This document shows, one piece after another, positions 38,471 to 47,891 of a DNA stretch of 64,000 nucleotides. Location: assembly GCF_015291705.1 (NCBI RefSeq), contig NZ_CP030050.1, positions 1 to 64,000 of the forward strand, in the 5' to 3' direction. Source of the stretch: Bradyrhizobium arachidis. GTDB lineage: Bacteria; Pseudomonadota; Alphaproteobacteria; Rhizobiales; Xanthobacteraceae. Position 1 is the first letter of the stretch; the number at the start of each line of letters is the position of its first letter. A model generated the notes under the pieces. That model was not told the DNA's origin. It was given only the letters and a program-made list of their open reading frames with translations, and did not search any database. The position numbers and the translations under genes are program-made.

Positions 38471-39040
38471 ATGTTCATTCAAACCGAAGCCACCCCCAAT
38501 CCCGCCACGCTGAAATTCATTCCCGGCCGCGTCGTCGTCGACGGCAGCCCAATGGAATTTTCGAGCCGCGAATCGGCCGCGCGCTCGCCGCTGGCCGAAA
38601 AGCTGTTCGACGTGCCCGGCGTCACCGGCGTGTTCTACGGATCGGATTTCATCACCGTGACCAAGGCGAGCGGTGAGTGGCAGCAGCTCAAGCCCGCGAT
38701 CCTCGGTGCCATCATGGAGCACTACATGTCCGGCGCGCCGCTGCTCGCCGACGGCACCGTGACCAGCGATGCCGATCTCGACGACGAGGACGAGTTCTTC
38801 GACGAGGCCGATGCCGAGACGGTCGACATGATCAAGGACCTGATCGAGACCCGCGTGCGACCGGCGGTCGCCAATGACGGCGGCGACATCACCTTCCGCG
38901 GCTTCAAGGACGGCATCGTCTATCTCAACATGAAGGGCGCCTGCTCCGGCTGCCCGTCATCGACCGCGACGCTTCAGCACGGCATTCAGAATTTGCTCAA
39001 GCACTTCGTGCCCGACGTGGTCGAAGTCCGGCCGATGTGA
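38471..39040 (+). CDS. NifU family Fe-S cluster carrier (Nfu type)
   Basis: A 189-residue protein with an N-terminal Nfu domain (MFIQTEATPNPATLKFIPGR, 1-90) and a C-terminal NifU domain with the cluster-binding CxxC in GACSGCPSSTATLQHGIQ. It carries a [4Fe-4S] cluster to target enzymes, as mitochondrial Nfu1 does. It lacks the IscU-like part of full NifU, so it is a housekeeping carrier and not a nitrogenase-specific protein. GGAGA precedes the ATG at 38471; earlier in-frame codons are unlikely. Confidence 0.93.
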   Translation: MFIQTEATPNPATLKFIPGRVVVDGSPMEFSSRESAARSPLAEKLFDVPGVTGVFYGSDFITVTKASGEWQQLKPAILGAIMEHYMSGAPLLADGTVTSDADLDDEDEFFDEADAETVDMIKDLIETRVRPAVANDGGDITFRGFKDGIVYLNMKGACSGCPSSTATLQHGIQNLLKHFVPDVVEVRPM

Positions 39041-39057
39041 GCTCGGCATCCTGGGTG

Positions 39058-39150
39058 CCGTAGGGTGGGCAAAGCGAAGCGTGCCCACCTTCTCTGCCAT
39101 AAGATAAAGGTGGTGGGCACGGCGCAAGAGCGCCTTTGCCCACCCTACGG
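39058..39150. repeat. Dispersed inverted repeat, second copy of the 9881 element
   Basis: Arms ccgtagggtgggcaaagcg and its complement enclose a variable middle. The arms and the inner gtgcccac / gtgggcac pair match the element at 9881-9979, while the middle differs. It lies between two convergent genes. Confidence 0.75.
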
Positions 39151-39173
39151 GATCTCTTCGTAAGAGACCTCGC

Positions 39174-40859
39174 TTACGCCGCCTGGCCGATGCTTGCGGC
39201 CTCTTCCGCCGCCCTGCGCATGTTTGCCGACATCTCGCTGGTGACCGTGCTCTGCTCCTCGACGGCCGCGGCCGTTGACGACACGTACTCGCTGACGCCC
39301 TGGATCGCGCTCTTGATGGATTCCAGCGCGCCGACGACGTCGACCGAGATGCCATTGAGATTGCCGATCTCCTGCTCGATCCGGTCGGCGGCCTGCTTGG
39401 CCTGATTGGCGAGGTTCTTCACTTCCGATGCGACCACCGCAAAGCCGCGACCGGCCTCGCCGGCGCGGGCGGATTCGATGGTGGCATTCAGCGCCAGCAG
39501 ATTGATCTGGCCGGTGATGTTGCCGATGAGCTGCACGATCGTGCTCATCGATTCCGCCGCCTGCGTCAGCCGATGCGCCTGCTGGTCCGCCGCCTCGACC
39601 CGATCGACCGCGGTCGATGCGGTCTCGCGCGAGCGCGTCATCGCTTCGGCGATCTCGCGCACCGATGCGTTGAGCTCCTCGGCGCCGGCGGCGACCGATT
39701 CCATCATGTCGCGCACCTTCTCGCTGCGCTTGCGCGCGATCACCTGCGCGGTGGTGTCAGAGGCGTATTTCACGACCTTGAACGGATTGCCGTTGAGGTC
39801 GCGGATCGGATTGTAGGACGCCTGGATGAAGACCTGGCGGCCGCCCTTGCCGACGCGCTGATATTCGCCGGACTGGAATTCGCCGGCGTTGAGCCTGGCC
39901 CAGAAGGCGCGATAGGCTTCGCTGTCGCGCTCGTCGGCGCCGACGAACATGCTGTGATGCTTGCCTGATATCTCGGACAGCGTATAGCCGAGCGCACTGA
40001 GGAAGTTCGCATTGGCGGTCAGAATCTTGCCGTCCATGCTGAACTCGATCACCGCCTGCGACTTGCCGATCGCCTCGATCTGGCCGGCGAAATTCGCGTT
40101 CGACAGCTTCTGCGCGCTGACGTCGGTGGCGAATTTCACCACCTTGAACGGCTTGCCGGCGTCATCGAGGATCGGATTGTAGGAGGCGAGGATCCAGACC
40201 TCCTTCCCACCCTTGCCAAAGCGTTTGTACTCGCCGGACTGGAATTCGCCGCGGCCGAGCTTCGCCCAGAACTCGCGATAGGCTGCGCTGTCGCACTCGC
40301 CGGCGCCGACGAACATGCTGTGGTGACGGCCCTGGATCTCGTCGAGCCGGTAGCCGACCGTCGCCAGAAAGTTCTCGTTGGCGGTGATGATGGTGCCGTC
40401 GAGATTGAATTCGATCACCGCCTGCGCGCGGCCGATCGCGGAGATCTTGCCGGCATCTTCCAGGCTGCGGATCTTGCGCGCGGTGATGTCGGTCGCGAAC
40501 TTGACGACCTTCACCGGCTTGCCGCCCTCGTCGATGATCGGATTGTAGGACGCCTGGATCCAGATCTCACGGCCGCCCTTGCCGAGCCGCTTGTACTCCG
40601 CGGACTGATATTCGCCGCGGGCGAGCCGTGCCCAGAATTCGCGATAGGCCGCGCTGCCCCGCTCCTCCGGCGTCACGAACATCGAGTGGTGCTTGCCTGC
40701 GATCTCGTCGAGCCGGTAGCCCATCGCGTGCAGGAAATTCTGGTTCGCGGTGATGATGGTGCCGTCGAGGTTGAATTCGATGACTGCCTGCGATCTCGAA
40801 AGTGCGGTGACCTGGGCCATAGCCTCGCGCGCTGAAGAGCCGCTTCGCCAAAAAGACAT
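39174..40859 (-). CDS. Soluble methyl-accepting chemotaxis protein with three tandem PAS domains
   Basis: A 561-residue receptor with no membrane segment. Three PAS modules start near residues 24, 146 and 268 (QAVIEF in each), giving an exact period of 122 residues, and share GYRLDEI/GYTLSEI, HHSMFV and KVVK blocks. The MCP signalling domain follows (about 380-561) with the tip [24 protein letters not shown]. No HAMP and no CheR-binding tail pentapeptide are seen. It probably senses a cytoplasmic cue such as redox or a bound cofactor and signals to CheA. The start at 40859 follows GGAAGG; an earlier frame start lacks a ribosome binding site. Confidence 0.92.
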   Translation of the reverse strand: MSFWRSGSSAREAMAQVTALSRSQAVIEFNLDGTIITANQNFLHAMGYRLDEIAGKHHSMFVTPEERGSAAYREFWARLARGEYQSAEYKRLGKGGREIWIQASYNPIIDEGGKPVKVVKFATDITARKIRSLEDAGKISAIGRAQAVIEFNLDGTIITANENFLATVGYRLDEIQGRHHSMFVGAGECDSAAYREFWAKLGRGEFQSGEYKRFGKGGKEVWILASYNPILDDAGKPFKVVKFATDVSAQKLSNANFAGQIEAIGKSQAVIEFSMDGKILTANANFLSALGYTLSEISGKHHSMFVGADERDSEAYRAFWARLNAGEFQSGEYQRVGKGGRQVFIQASYNPIRDLNGNPFKVVKYASDTTAQVIARKRSEKVRDMMESVAAGAEELNASVREIAEAMTRSRETASTAVDRVEAADQQAHRLTQAAESMSTIVQLIGNITGQINLLALNATIESARAGEAGRGFAVVASEVKNLANQAKQAADRIEQEIGNLNGISVDVVGALESIKSAIQGVSEYVSSTAAAVEEQSTVTSEMSANMRRAAEEAASIGQAA

Positions 40860-41195
40860 TAATAAAATCCTTCCAATTGCCCGGAACGCGCGTGGCTCGA
40901 TCTGCCAAAAATGCATCGCCCGAGTCGTCGTTGACTCGCTTTTCCGCAACCGAAGGGTCTCACGTGATTGCTAATGCACTATTAATTTGAAACAATTTCA
41001 AGCACTTACACATCTTTTAGGTTGTAAATAATGCGATTGCATCAAATCGGGAGAGCCGATCAGGGCCGAGAATTGCATGCTTTTCCCGAAGACGTAGAAT
41101 TACGGGAGAGGTCGACTTGCCGCGCCGCTGGCCGGTTGTGCAATCCTCAAACTTGGTTCTGGTTCTGTCGGTACAGGACCGACTAGATTGCAGCC
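40860..41195. promoter_or_regulatory. 336-base divergent promoter region
   Basis: No gene is seen. It separates the chemoreceptor from tsaB. Bases 40975-41045 are unusually AT-rich for this genome (caaaatttcaagca-like dyads such as ttgaaacaatttcaa near 40989) and probably hold the receptor promoter and a regulator site. Confidence 0.5.
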
Positions 41196-41888
41196 ATGCT
41201 GATCCTTGCCATCGATACCGCGCTGGAGGCGTGCGCGGCTGCCGTTCTCGACACCGACGCCGGCGAGCTGCTCGCGCAAGAATCGTTGCTCATGAAGCGC
41301 GGTCATGCCGAGGCGCTGATGCCGCTGATCGCACGCGTGATGCAATCGGCAGGCCTCGCGTTCACTGCGCTCGACCGCATCGCGGTCACGACCGGGCCCG
41401 GCAGCTTCACCGGCCTGCGCGTCGGCATCTCGGCGGCACGCGGGCTTGCGCTCGCCGCCGGCAAGCCGGCGGTCGGAGTGACCACGCTGTCGGCCTATGC
41501 CGCGGCCATCGTCAGCCGGAACGAGACGGTGCCCGTGATCTCGGCGATCGACGCGCGGCATGACCACGTTTATTTCCAGATCGTCGCCGGCGACGGCAGC
41601 CAGCTGGTGCGGCCGGGCGTCGCTCCGATCGCCGAGGCCATCGCGGCCTCGCAGTTCGGCGCTCCGCATCTGGTCGGCAATGCCGCAAGCATCCTCGCCG
41701 AGCGCTGGCCGACGGACGCAACGCAGCCCGTTGCGGTGGACGCGCAGCCCGCACCCGACATCGGCTGGATCGCGTGGCTTGGCGCTGCGGCCGATCCCGA
41801 GACGAATCCGGCGCGGCCGTTCTATCTGAAGGCGCCCGACGCAAAGCCGGCCGCATTGCCGCCGCTCGCACAAGCCGCAACCTCATGA
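41196..41888 (+). CDS. tsaB: tRNA threonylcarbamoyladenosine biosynthesis protein TsaB
   Basis: TsaB is the scaffold partner of TsaD in making t6A37 in tRNAs that read ANN codons. The 230-residue protein has the family N-terminus LILAIDTALEACAAAVLD and the TTGPGSFTGLRVGISAARGLA block. It lies at the head of a probable operon with rimI (overlapping ATGA), fur and others, the usual alphaproteobacterial order. Confidence 0.95.
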   Translation: MLILAIDTALEACAAAVLDTDAGELLAQESLLMKRGHAEALMPLIARVMQSAGLAFTALDRIAVTTGPGSFTGLRVGISAARGLALAAGKPAVGVTTLSAYAAAIVSRNETVPVISAIDARHDHVYFQIVAGDGSQLVRPGVAPIAEAIAASQFGAPHLVGNAASILAERWPTDATQPVAVDAQPAPDIGWIAWLGAAADPETNPARPFYLKAPDAKPAALPPLAQAATS

Positions 41889-42370
41889 TGAGCTGGTTGT
41901 CGGAATGGTGGCGCGGCGGCACGGCCGCCGTCGAGCCCGCCTCCGCGCGCGACGCCGCGCGGCTCGCGCAGCTGCACGGCGCGTCGTTTGCGCGCGGCTG
42001 GGGCGAAGGCGAATTCGAAAGCATGATGATCGAGCGCAACACGCTGGTGCATCGCTTGCGCCTCGGCCGCAACACGATCGGCTTTGCGGTGTCGCGGATC
42101 GGCGCCGACGAGGCGGAAATCCTCTCGATTGCAGTCGACCGGGCCCATCGCGGCCGCGGTCTTTCGCGGACACTGCTGATGACCCATCTCGGCCACCTCG
42201 CCGGGCGCGGGGTGCGCACAATATTTCTCGAAGTCGAGGAAAATAACCAGCCGGCGCGGCGGCTCTACGATGGGGCCGGATTCATGGTGGTGGGCCGCCG
42301 CGAACGCTACTATAAGCAGCCGAACGGGGAACAATTGAACGCCCTTCTGATGCGACGTGACTTGTCGTAA
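41885..42370 (+). CDS. rimI: Ribosomal-protein-alanine N-acetyltransferase RimI
   Basis: RimI acetylates the N-terminal alanine of ribosomal protein S18. The 161-residue GNAT protein has the acetyl-CoA site SIAVDRAHRGRGLSRTLL, and the family's LEVEENNQPARRLYDGAGFMVVGRRERYY. Its ATG overlaps the tsaB stop, so the two are coupled. The tsaB-rimI pairing supports the name; substrate specificity is inferred from context. Confidence 0.92.
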   Translation: MMSWLSEWWRGGTAAVEPASARDAARLAQLHGASFARGWGEGEFESMMIERNTLVHRLRLGRNTIGFAVSRIGADEAEILSIAVDRAHRGRGLSRTLLMTHLGHLAGRGVRTIFLEVEENNQPARRLYDGAGFMVVGRRERYYKQPNGEQLNALLMRRDLS

Positions 42371-42408
42371 CATCGATGGCAGAAAGCGCCCCGCCAGGCA
42401 GACACATC

Positions 42409-42864
42409 ATGACCGCACTGAAACCTTCTTCCGCATCCAAGGCGTCCGGCATCGAGGCGCGCTGTGCCGCCACCGGCATGCGCATGACCGAGCAGCGCCG
42501 TGTCATCGCCCGCGTGCTGGCCGAGGCGGTCGATCATCCCGATGTCGAGGAATTGTACCGGCGCTGTGTCGCCGTCGACGACAAGATCTCGATCTCGACG
42601 GTGTATCGCACCGTGAAACTGTTCGAGGATGCCGGCATCATCGAGCGCCATGATTTCCGCGAGGGCCGCGCGCGCTACGAGACGATGCGCGACAGCCATC
42701 ACGACCACCTCATCAATCTGCGCGACGGCAAGGTGATCGAGTTCACCTCCGAAGAGATCGAGAAGCTGCAGGCGGAGATCGCCCGCAAGCTCGGCTATCG
42801 CCTGGTCGATCACCGGCTCGAGCTCTATTGCGTCCCGCTCGACGACGACAAGCCCACGTCTTAA
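42409..42864 (+). CDS. fur: Ferric uptake regulator family protein Fur
   Basis: A 151-residue Fur-family metalloregulator: a winged helix with RMTEQRRVIARVLAE and ISISTVYRTVKLFEDAGIIERHDF, then the metal-site DSHHDHLI. Only one Cys is present near the end (ELYCVP) with no CxxC zinc pair, as in many rhizobial Fur/Mur proteins, which may respond to manganese as well as iron. In Bradyrhizobium the fur gene also sits between rimI and miaB. The start at 42409 (MTALKP) matches that protein. Fur regulates iron genes, including irr in this genus. Confidence 0.9.
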   Translation: MTALKPSSASKASGIEARCAATGMRMTEQRRVIARVLAEAVDHPDVEELYRRCVAVDDKISISTVYRTVKLFEDAGIIERHDFREGRARYETMRDSHHDHLINLRDGKVIEFTSEEIEKLQAEIARKLGYRLVDHRLELYCVPLDDDKPTS

Positions 42865-42873
42865 GTAAGTCTA

Positions 42874-43554
42874 GTGTCCATCGATCTCATCATCTTCGAT
42901 TGCGACGGCGTGCTCGTGGACAGCGAGGCGATCTCCTGTCGCGCGCATGCTGATGTGCTCACCCGCCACGGTTATCCGATCACGTCGGCACAGGTGTCCG
43001 AACGCTTCCTCGGCCGCTCGACAAAACAGGCCAATCTCGAGATCGAAGCCGAGCTCGGCCGTAAATTGCCCGACGCCTATCACGGCGATCTGCAGGACGA
43101 GCTGTTTCGCGCCTTCGAAGCCGACCTCGAAGCGATCCGCGGCATCCACGACGTGCTCGACGTCCTGACGCAACGTATCTGCGTTGCCTCGAGCGGTTCG
43201 CATCCGCGCATGCAAGTGAGCTTAGGGAGCACGGGGCTCTATGAACGCCTCGCGCCGAACATCTTCTCGTCCTCGCAAGTGACGAATGGCAAACCCGCAC
43301 CGGATCTGTTCCTGTTCGCGGCCAAGGAAATGGGCGTGCCGCCGGAACGCTGCGTCGTCATCGAGGACAGTCTGGCCGGCATTACCGGCGCACGGGCGGC
43401 CGGGATGAAAGTATTCGGCTTTTACGGTGGCAGTCATTGCGGCGCCGGCCATGCCGAAATCCTGCGCCAGGCCGGGGCCGACCTGACCTTTGCCGACATG
43501 CACCAGCTGCCGGAGCTGGTCCGGCGGGTCGAGGCCGACGCCCTGACAGGCTGA
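42874..43554 (+). CDS. HAD family hydrolase
   Basis: A 226-residue HAD phosphatase of the CbbY/phosphoglucomutase-like type with FDCDGVLVDSE (nucleophile Asp and second Asp), the SSGSHPRM motif II region, KPAPDLF (Lys) and VIEDSLAGITGARAAGMKVFGF (acidic motif IV). It probably dephosphorylates a sugar phosphate or related metabolite. The start is GTG, only ten bases after fur, so it is in the same operon. miaB follows after an inverted repeat. Confidence 0.9.
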   Translation: MSIDLIIFDCDGVLVDSEAISCRAHADVLTRHGYPITSAQVSERFLGRSTKQANLEIEAELGRKLPDAYHGDLQDELFRAFEADLEAIRGIHDVLDVLTQRICVASSGSHPRMQVSLGSTGLYERLAPNIFSSSQVTNGKPAPDLFLFAAKEMGVPPERCVVIEDSLAGITGARAAGMKVFGFYGGSHCGAGHAEILRQAGADLTFADMHQLPELVRRVEADALTG

Positions 43555-43568
43555 TTTCGCGCCTCCCG

Positions 43569-43663
43569 GTCATTCCGGGGCACGCGCGGCGCGCGTGAAG
43601 TGCGGAATCCAGAGGTTTTGGCGCGAGATTCCGGGTTCGCGCTGGCGCGCGCCCCGGAATGAC
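43569..43663. repeat. Dispersed inverted repeat before miaB
   Basis: Outer arms gtcattccggggc and gccccggaatgac enclose inner arms with gcgcgc-rich stems. It lies between the HAD and miaB genes and overlaps the region where the miaB frame stays open upstream, which argues against starting miaB there. Confidence 0.7.
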
Positions 43664-43745
43664 GGCCGAAATGGCCTCCTTCGCTGGATTTTCGGCCCTC
43701 CAGCCTATATCTGAGGGCCGTCCTCCACCTCAATTTTCGGGTTCC

Positions 43746-45140
43746 ATGACGCCGCCGCGCAAGCTGCACATCAAATCATATGGCTGCCAGATGAATGTCT
43801 ACGATGCCCAGCGCATGGTGGACACGCTGGCTCCGGAAGGATTCGTGGAGACGGCGAGCGCCGAGGACGCCGACCTCGTCATCCTCAACACCTGCCATAT
43901 CCGCGAGAAGGCCTCGGAAAAGGTCTATTCCGAGCTCGGGCGCTTACGCGTCGCCAAGGACGAGGCCGCGCGCTCTGGCCGCGCGATGCAGATCGCGGTC
44001 GCCGGCTGCGTGGCGCAGGCCGAGGGCGAGGAGATCGTGCGCCGTGCGCCTGTCGTCGACGTCGTGGTCGGGCCGCAGAGCTATCATCACCTGCCGGATC
44101 TCTTGAAGCGCGCCGGCAATGAAGGCCGCGCGATCGAGACCGAGTTTCCGGCCGCGGACAAGTTCGGCTTCCTGGCCCAGCCCAAGCCCGACGCGATCCG
44201 CGCGCGCGGCATCGCCGCCTTCGTCACGGTGCAGGAAGGCTGCGACAAGTTTTGTACGTTCTGCGTCGTGCCGTACACGCGAGGCTCGGAAGTTTCGCGA
44301 CCGGTCGCGAAGATCGTCGACGACGTCAAGCGGCTTGCCGACAACGGCGTGCGCGAGCTCACGCTGATCGGCCAGAACGTCAACGCCTATCATGGCGAGG
44401 GCCCTGACGGGAAAACCTGGCCGCTCGGCCGCCTGCTCGAGCATCTCGCGACGATTCCCGGCATCGCACGGCTGCGCTATTCGACCAGCCATCCCCGCGA
44501 CGTCGATGACAGTTTGATTGCGGCCCATCGCGATCTCGATGCCTTGATGCCGTTCGTGCACCTGCCGGTACAATCGGGCTCCGACCGGATTCTCGCTGCC
44601 ATGAACCGGAAACATACCGCCGATGATTATCGGCGTGTCATCGACCGTTTCCGTACCGCACGCCAAGACATTGCTTTTTCATCAGATTTTATCGTCGGCT
44701 TCCCCGGCGAAAGCGAGCAAGATTTTCTCGCCACTCTCGCGCTTGTCACGCAAATCGGCTACGCTGCAGCATATTCGTTCAAATACTCCGCCCGGCCGGG
44801 AACGCCGGCCGCGGATATGCAGGAGACGGTGTCCCCCGCCGAGATGGACCAGCGATTGGAGCGGCTCCAGGAACTGATCGACAGCCAGCAAGCGGCCTTC
44901 AACAAGGCTGCGATTGGCTCAACGGTCGACGTGCTGTTCGAACGTCCGGCGCGCAAGGACGGCCAGATCGTCGGCCGCACCGCCTTCCTCCAGCCCGCGC
45001 ATGTGATGGCCTCGCCCGACATCATCGGACAGATCCTGCCGGTCAGGATCGACAGCCTCGAGCGCTACAGTTTCCTCGGCGAGCTCGCCACACCGCGCAG
45101 CGCGCGCGAGCCCGCTTTATCGCAAGCCACTGGAGCCTGA
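43746..45140 (+). CDS. miaB: tRNA-2-methylthio-N6-dimethylallyladenosine synthase MiaB
   Basis: MiaB adds a methylthio group to i6A37 in tRNA, using two Fe-S clusters and S-adenosylmethionine. The 464-residue protein has the N-terminal cluster Cys14, Cys50 and Cys88 (YGCQMN, NTCHIR, AGCVAQ) and the radical-SAM Cys166-x3-Cys170-x2-Cys173 ([16 protein letters not shown]), then a C-terminal TRAM domain. The start at 43746 (MTPPRKLH) is set by homology and the upstream repeat. Next in order is phoH. Confidence 0.96.
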   Translation: MTPPRKLHIKSYGCQMNVYDAQRMVDTLAPEGFVETASAEDADLVILNTCHIREKASEKVYSELGRLRVAKDEAARSGRAMQIAVAGCVAQAEGEEIVRRAPVVDVVVGPQSYHHLPDLLKRAGNEGRAIETEFPAADKFGFLAQPKPDAIRARGIAAFVTVQEGCDKFCTFCVVPYTRGSEVSRPVAKIVDDVKRLADNGVRELTLIGQNVNAYHGEGPDGKTWPLGRLLEHLATIPGIARLRYSTSHPRDVDDSLIAAHRDLDALMPFVHLPVQSGSDRILAAMNRKHTADDYRRVIDRFRTARQDIAFSSDFIVGFPGESEQDFLATLALVTQIGYAAAYSFKYSARPGTPAADMQETVSPAEMDQRLERLQELIDSQQAAFNKAAIGSTVDVLFERPARKDGQIVGRTAFLQPAHVMASPDIIGQILPVRIDSLERYSFLGELATPRSAREPALSQATGA

Positions 45141-45144
45141 ACCC

Positions 45145-46200
45145 TTGCCCAAAAGCGCATCGGATTCGTCTTCTATCGCTCCCAGCCGCAAATTTGACCG
45201 CGACATGCAAGTTCCGCCCGAGACCCAGGTCGTCATCGACTTCGACGACAACCGCGCCGCATCCGCGCTGGTGGGCCCTTATGGCCAGCACCTCGCGCAG
45301 ATCGAGCGGCGGCTCGGTGTCGTCGTCGACTCCAAGGGCAACCATATCACCATCGGCGGCACGCGCGACGGCTGCGATGCCGCGCGCCGCGTGCTGGAGA
45401 CGCTCTACGCGCAAGCCGTGAAGGGACAGGACCTCGACCAGGGCGAGGTCGAGGGCGCGATCCGCGCCGTGATCGCGCAGGGGTCGCTGTTCGAATTCGA
45501 CGCCAAATCGGCCAAGGCGACCTTCGACAGCATCAACTTGCGCAAGCGTCCGGTGCGCGCGCGCACCCCTGCACAGGATTCCTACATCCGCGCGCTAAAG
45601 CGGCACGAGCTGGTGTTCGGCATCGGCCCCGCCGGCACCGGCAAGACCTGGCTCGCGGTGGCGCATGCCGCGCAGCTGTTCGAGCGCAAGGAAGTCGACA
45701 AGATCATCCTGTCGCGTCCGGCGGTGGAAGCCGGCGAGCGGCTCGGCTTCCTGCCCGGCGATCTCCGCGAGAAGGTCGATCCTTATCTGCGCCCGATCTA
45801 CGACGCGCTTTATGACCTCATGGATGCGCGCATCGTCGAACGCGCGCTGCAGACCGGCGAGATCGAGATCGCGCCGCTCGCCTTCATGCGCGGCCGCACG
45901 CTGACCAATGCCGCCATCATCCTGGACGAGGCGCAGAACACCACGTCGATGCAGATGAAGATGTTCCTCACTCGTTTGGGCGAGAACAGCCGCATGATCG
46001 TGACCGGCGATCCCTCGCAGATCGACCTGCCGAACGGCCAGACCTCGGGTCTCGCGGAAGCGACCAAGCTCTTGAGCGGCGTCGAAGGCATCGCACAAGT
46101 TCATTTCAAGGCCGAGGACGTGATCCGCCACGAGCTCGTGGCGCGGATCGTCGCCGCTTACGAAGGCTCGCCGCAGCGGCCGGCAGCCGATAAATCCTGA
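45145..46200 (+). CDS. phoH: PhoH-like ATPase
   Basis: A 351-residue PhoH-type P-loop protein with Walker A GPAGTGKT at 161-168 and Walker B AIILDEAQN (about 253-261), and the family's MKMFLTRLGENSRMIVTGDPSQIDLP. The start is probably TTG with TGGAG before it, 5 bases after miaB; an ATG at 45205 is an alternative that would shorten the protein by 20 residues. It probably acts in RNA metabolism together with YbeY, next to it here as in most proteobacteria. Confidence 0.93.
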   Translation: MPKSASDSSSIAPSRKFDRDMQVPPETQVVIDFDDNRAASALVGPYGQHLAQIERRLGVVVDSKGNHITIGGTRDGCDAARRVLETLYAQAVKGQDLDQGEVEGAIRAVIAQGSLFEFDAKSAKATFDSINLRKRPVRARTPAQDSYIRALKRHELVFGIGPAGTGKTWLAVAHAAQLFERKEVDKIILSRPAVEAGERLGFLPGDLREKVDPYLRPIYDALYDLMDARIVERALQTGEIEIAPLAFMRGRTLTNAAIILDEAQNTTSMQMKMFLTRLGENSRMIVTGDPSQIDLPNGQTSGLAEATKLLSGVEGIAQVHFKAEDVIRHELVARIVAAYEGSPQRPAADKS

Positions 46201-46261
46201 CGGGACAACAGCCGGACCAAGCGGGCGCGGACACAGCGCCTCATCGTTCCGAACAAACACA

Positions 46262-46771
46262 ATGTCACATCCGAACCTTCCCATGACCGAGGTCCTCGTC
46301 GTTGCCGATTGCTGGCAGCGCGAGCCCGATTCCGAAGCCGTGATCCAGCGCGCAGTTGCCGCCGCCGCCGAGGGCGTCGATGAAGACGTCGCCGACGCGG
46401 AAGTGGCTGTGATGCTGACCGATGACGCCGGCATCCGCACCCTCAACAGCAACTGGCGCGGCATCGACAAGCCGACCAACGTGCTGTCGTTCCCCGCGCT
46501 CCAGCCTGAGGGCGAGTGGAAGGAAGGCGATGCGCCGCGCATGCTCGGCGACATCGCGATCGCCTACGAGACCATGCGGCGCGAGGCGGACGAGGAACAC
46601 AAGCCGTTCGACCATCATTTGAGCCATCTCGCCGTGCACGGTTTCCTGCATTTGATCGGCTACGACCACGAGAACGACGACGACGCCGAGGAAATGGAAG
46701 CGCTGGAGACGCAGATCCTCGCTCACCTCGGCATCCCCGATCCCTATGCCGAGCGCCCGGGGACGCACTGA
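46262..46771 (+). CDS. ybeY: Endoribonuclease YbeY
   Basis: YbeY is a zinc-dependent RNase needed for 16S rRNA 3'-end maturation and ribosome quality control. The 169-residue protein has the metal motif HGFLHLIGYDH (three His in HxxxHxxxxxH) and the upstream NWRGIDKPTNVLSFPA. It sits between phoH and the CBS-domain protein gene, the usual order. Confidence 0.96.
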   Translation: MSHPNLPMTEVLVVADCWQREPDSEAVIQRAVAAAAEGVDEDVADAEVAVMLTDDAGIRTLNSNWRGIDKPTNVLSFPALQPEGEWKEGDAPRMLGDIAIAYETMRREADEEHKPFDHHLSHLAVHGFLHLIGYDHENDDDAEEMEALETQILAHLGIPDPYAERPGTH

Positions 46772-46772
46772 G

Positions 46773-47891
46773 ATGCCGGATTCAGAGCCTATTCACGACA
46801 ATCCGCGCAACACGGCCAATCTGCCGGCCGTGGTGACGCCCGGCGAAGTTCTGCGCCCGACCGCGGAAGGCTGGTTGCTGCGCGCCATCCGCACGCTGTT
46901 CGGCTGGAAGGCCGGATCGGTGCGCGACGACCTCCAGGTCGTGCTCGACGCGACTACGCCCGACGACACCGGCTTCTCCGCGGTCGAGCGCACCATGCTG
47001 CGCAACATCCTCGGCCTGCACGAGCGCCGCATCGCCGACGTCATGGTGCATCGCGCCGACATCATCGCGGTGAAGCGCGACATCCCGCTCGGCGAGCTGA
47101 TGGACCGCTTTGAGAGTGCCGGGCATTCGCGCCTTGTCGTCTACAACGAGACGCTCGACGATCCCGTCGGCATCGTCCACATCCGCGACCTGCTCGCATT
47201 CATGACCGTGCGTGCGCGCGTGTCGGAAGCCGCCAAGACCAAGCGCAAGAAGCCGCTGCCGGCCGGGCTCGACCTGCGGACGGTCGATCTCGCATTGCCG
47301 CTCGAGGATGCGCGCATCATCCGCAAGCTGCTCTACGTGCCGCCGTCGATGCGGGCGATCGATTTGCTCGCGCAGATGCAGGCGACGCGCATCCATCTGG
47401 CGCTGGTCGTCGACGAATATGGCGGCAGCGATGGCCTCGTTTCGCTGGAAGACATCGTCGAGCAGATCGTCGGCGAGATCGACGACGAGCACGACAGCGA
47501 CGAGCCGCCGTCGATTGTGCGCCTGCCTGACAACGCTTTCATCGCCGACGCCCGCGCCAGCCTCGACGACGTCCGCACCGTGATCGGCGAGGACTTCGTC
47601 ACCGGCGAGGCCGGCGAAGAGGTGGAGACGCTCGGCGGCTATCTCGTCAGCTTCGTCGGGCGCCTGCCGGTGCGCGGCGAGGTGATCTCGGGCCCCGGCA
47701 ATTACGAGGTCGAGGTGCTCGATGCCGATCCGCGCCGCGTCAAGCGGCTGCGCATCTCGACACGCAAGGAACGCCCCGCCCCGCGCACCCAGCGCGAGAG
47801 CCGCCGCCGCGAGGCTGCGCCGGATAGCAGTCAGCCGCCGGCCGGCGACACGCCCACCCCGCCGCCGAGCGAGGGGACCGGCCAGCAGTGA
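46773..47891 (+). CDS. Hemolysin family protein with CBS domains (CorC-like)
   Basis: A 372-residue soluble protein of the CorC/HlyC type without the N-terminal DUF21 membrane part. It has two CBS domains (about 85-150 and 165-225, the second with YVPPSMRAIDLLAQMQATRIHLALVVDEYGGSDGLVSLEDIVE) and a C-terminal CorC_HlyC domain (about 240-330). A Pro/Arg-rich tail follows. Such proteins are linked to magnesium/cobalt handling; the exact role is unproven. It ends at a TGA overlapping the start of lnt. Confidence 0.92.
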   Translation: MPDSEPIHDNPRNTANLPAVVTPGEVLRPTAEGWLLRAIRTLFGWKAGSVRDDLQVVLDATTPDDTGFSAVERTMLRNILGLHERRIADVMVHRADIIAVKRDIPLGELMDRFESAGHSRLVVYNETLDDPVGIVHIRDLLAFMTVRARVSEAAKTKRKKPLPAGLDLRTVDLALPLEDARIIRKLLYVPPSMRAIDLLAQMQATRIHLALVVDEYGGSDGLVSLEDIVEQIVGEIDDEHDSDEPPSIVRLPDNAFIADARASLDDVRTVIGEDFVTGEAGEEVETLGGYLVSFVGRLPVRGEVISGPGNYEVEVLDADPRRVKRLRISTRKERPAPRTQRESRRREAAPDSSQPPAGDTPTPPPSEGTGQQ

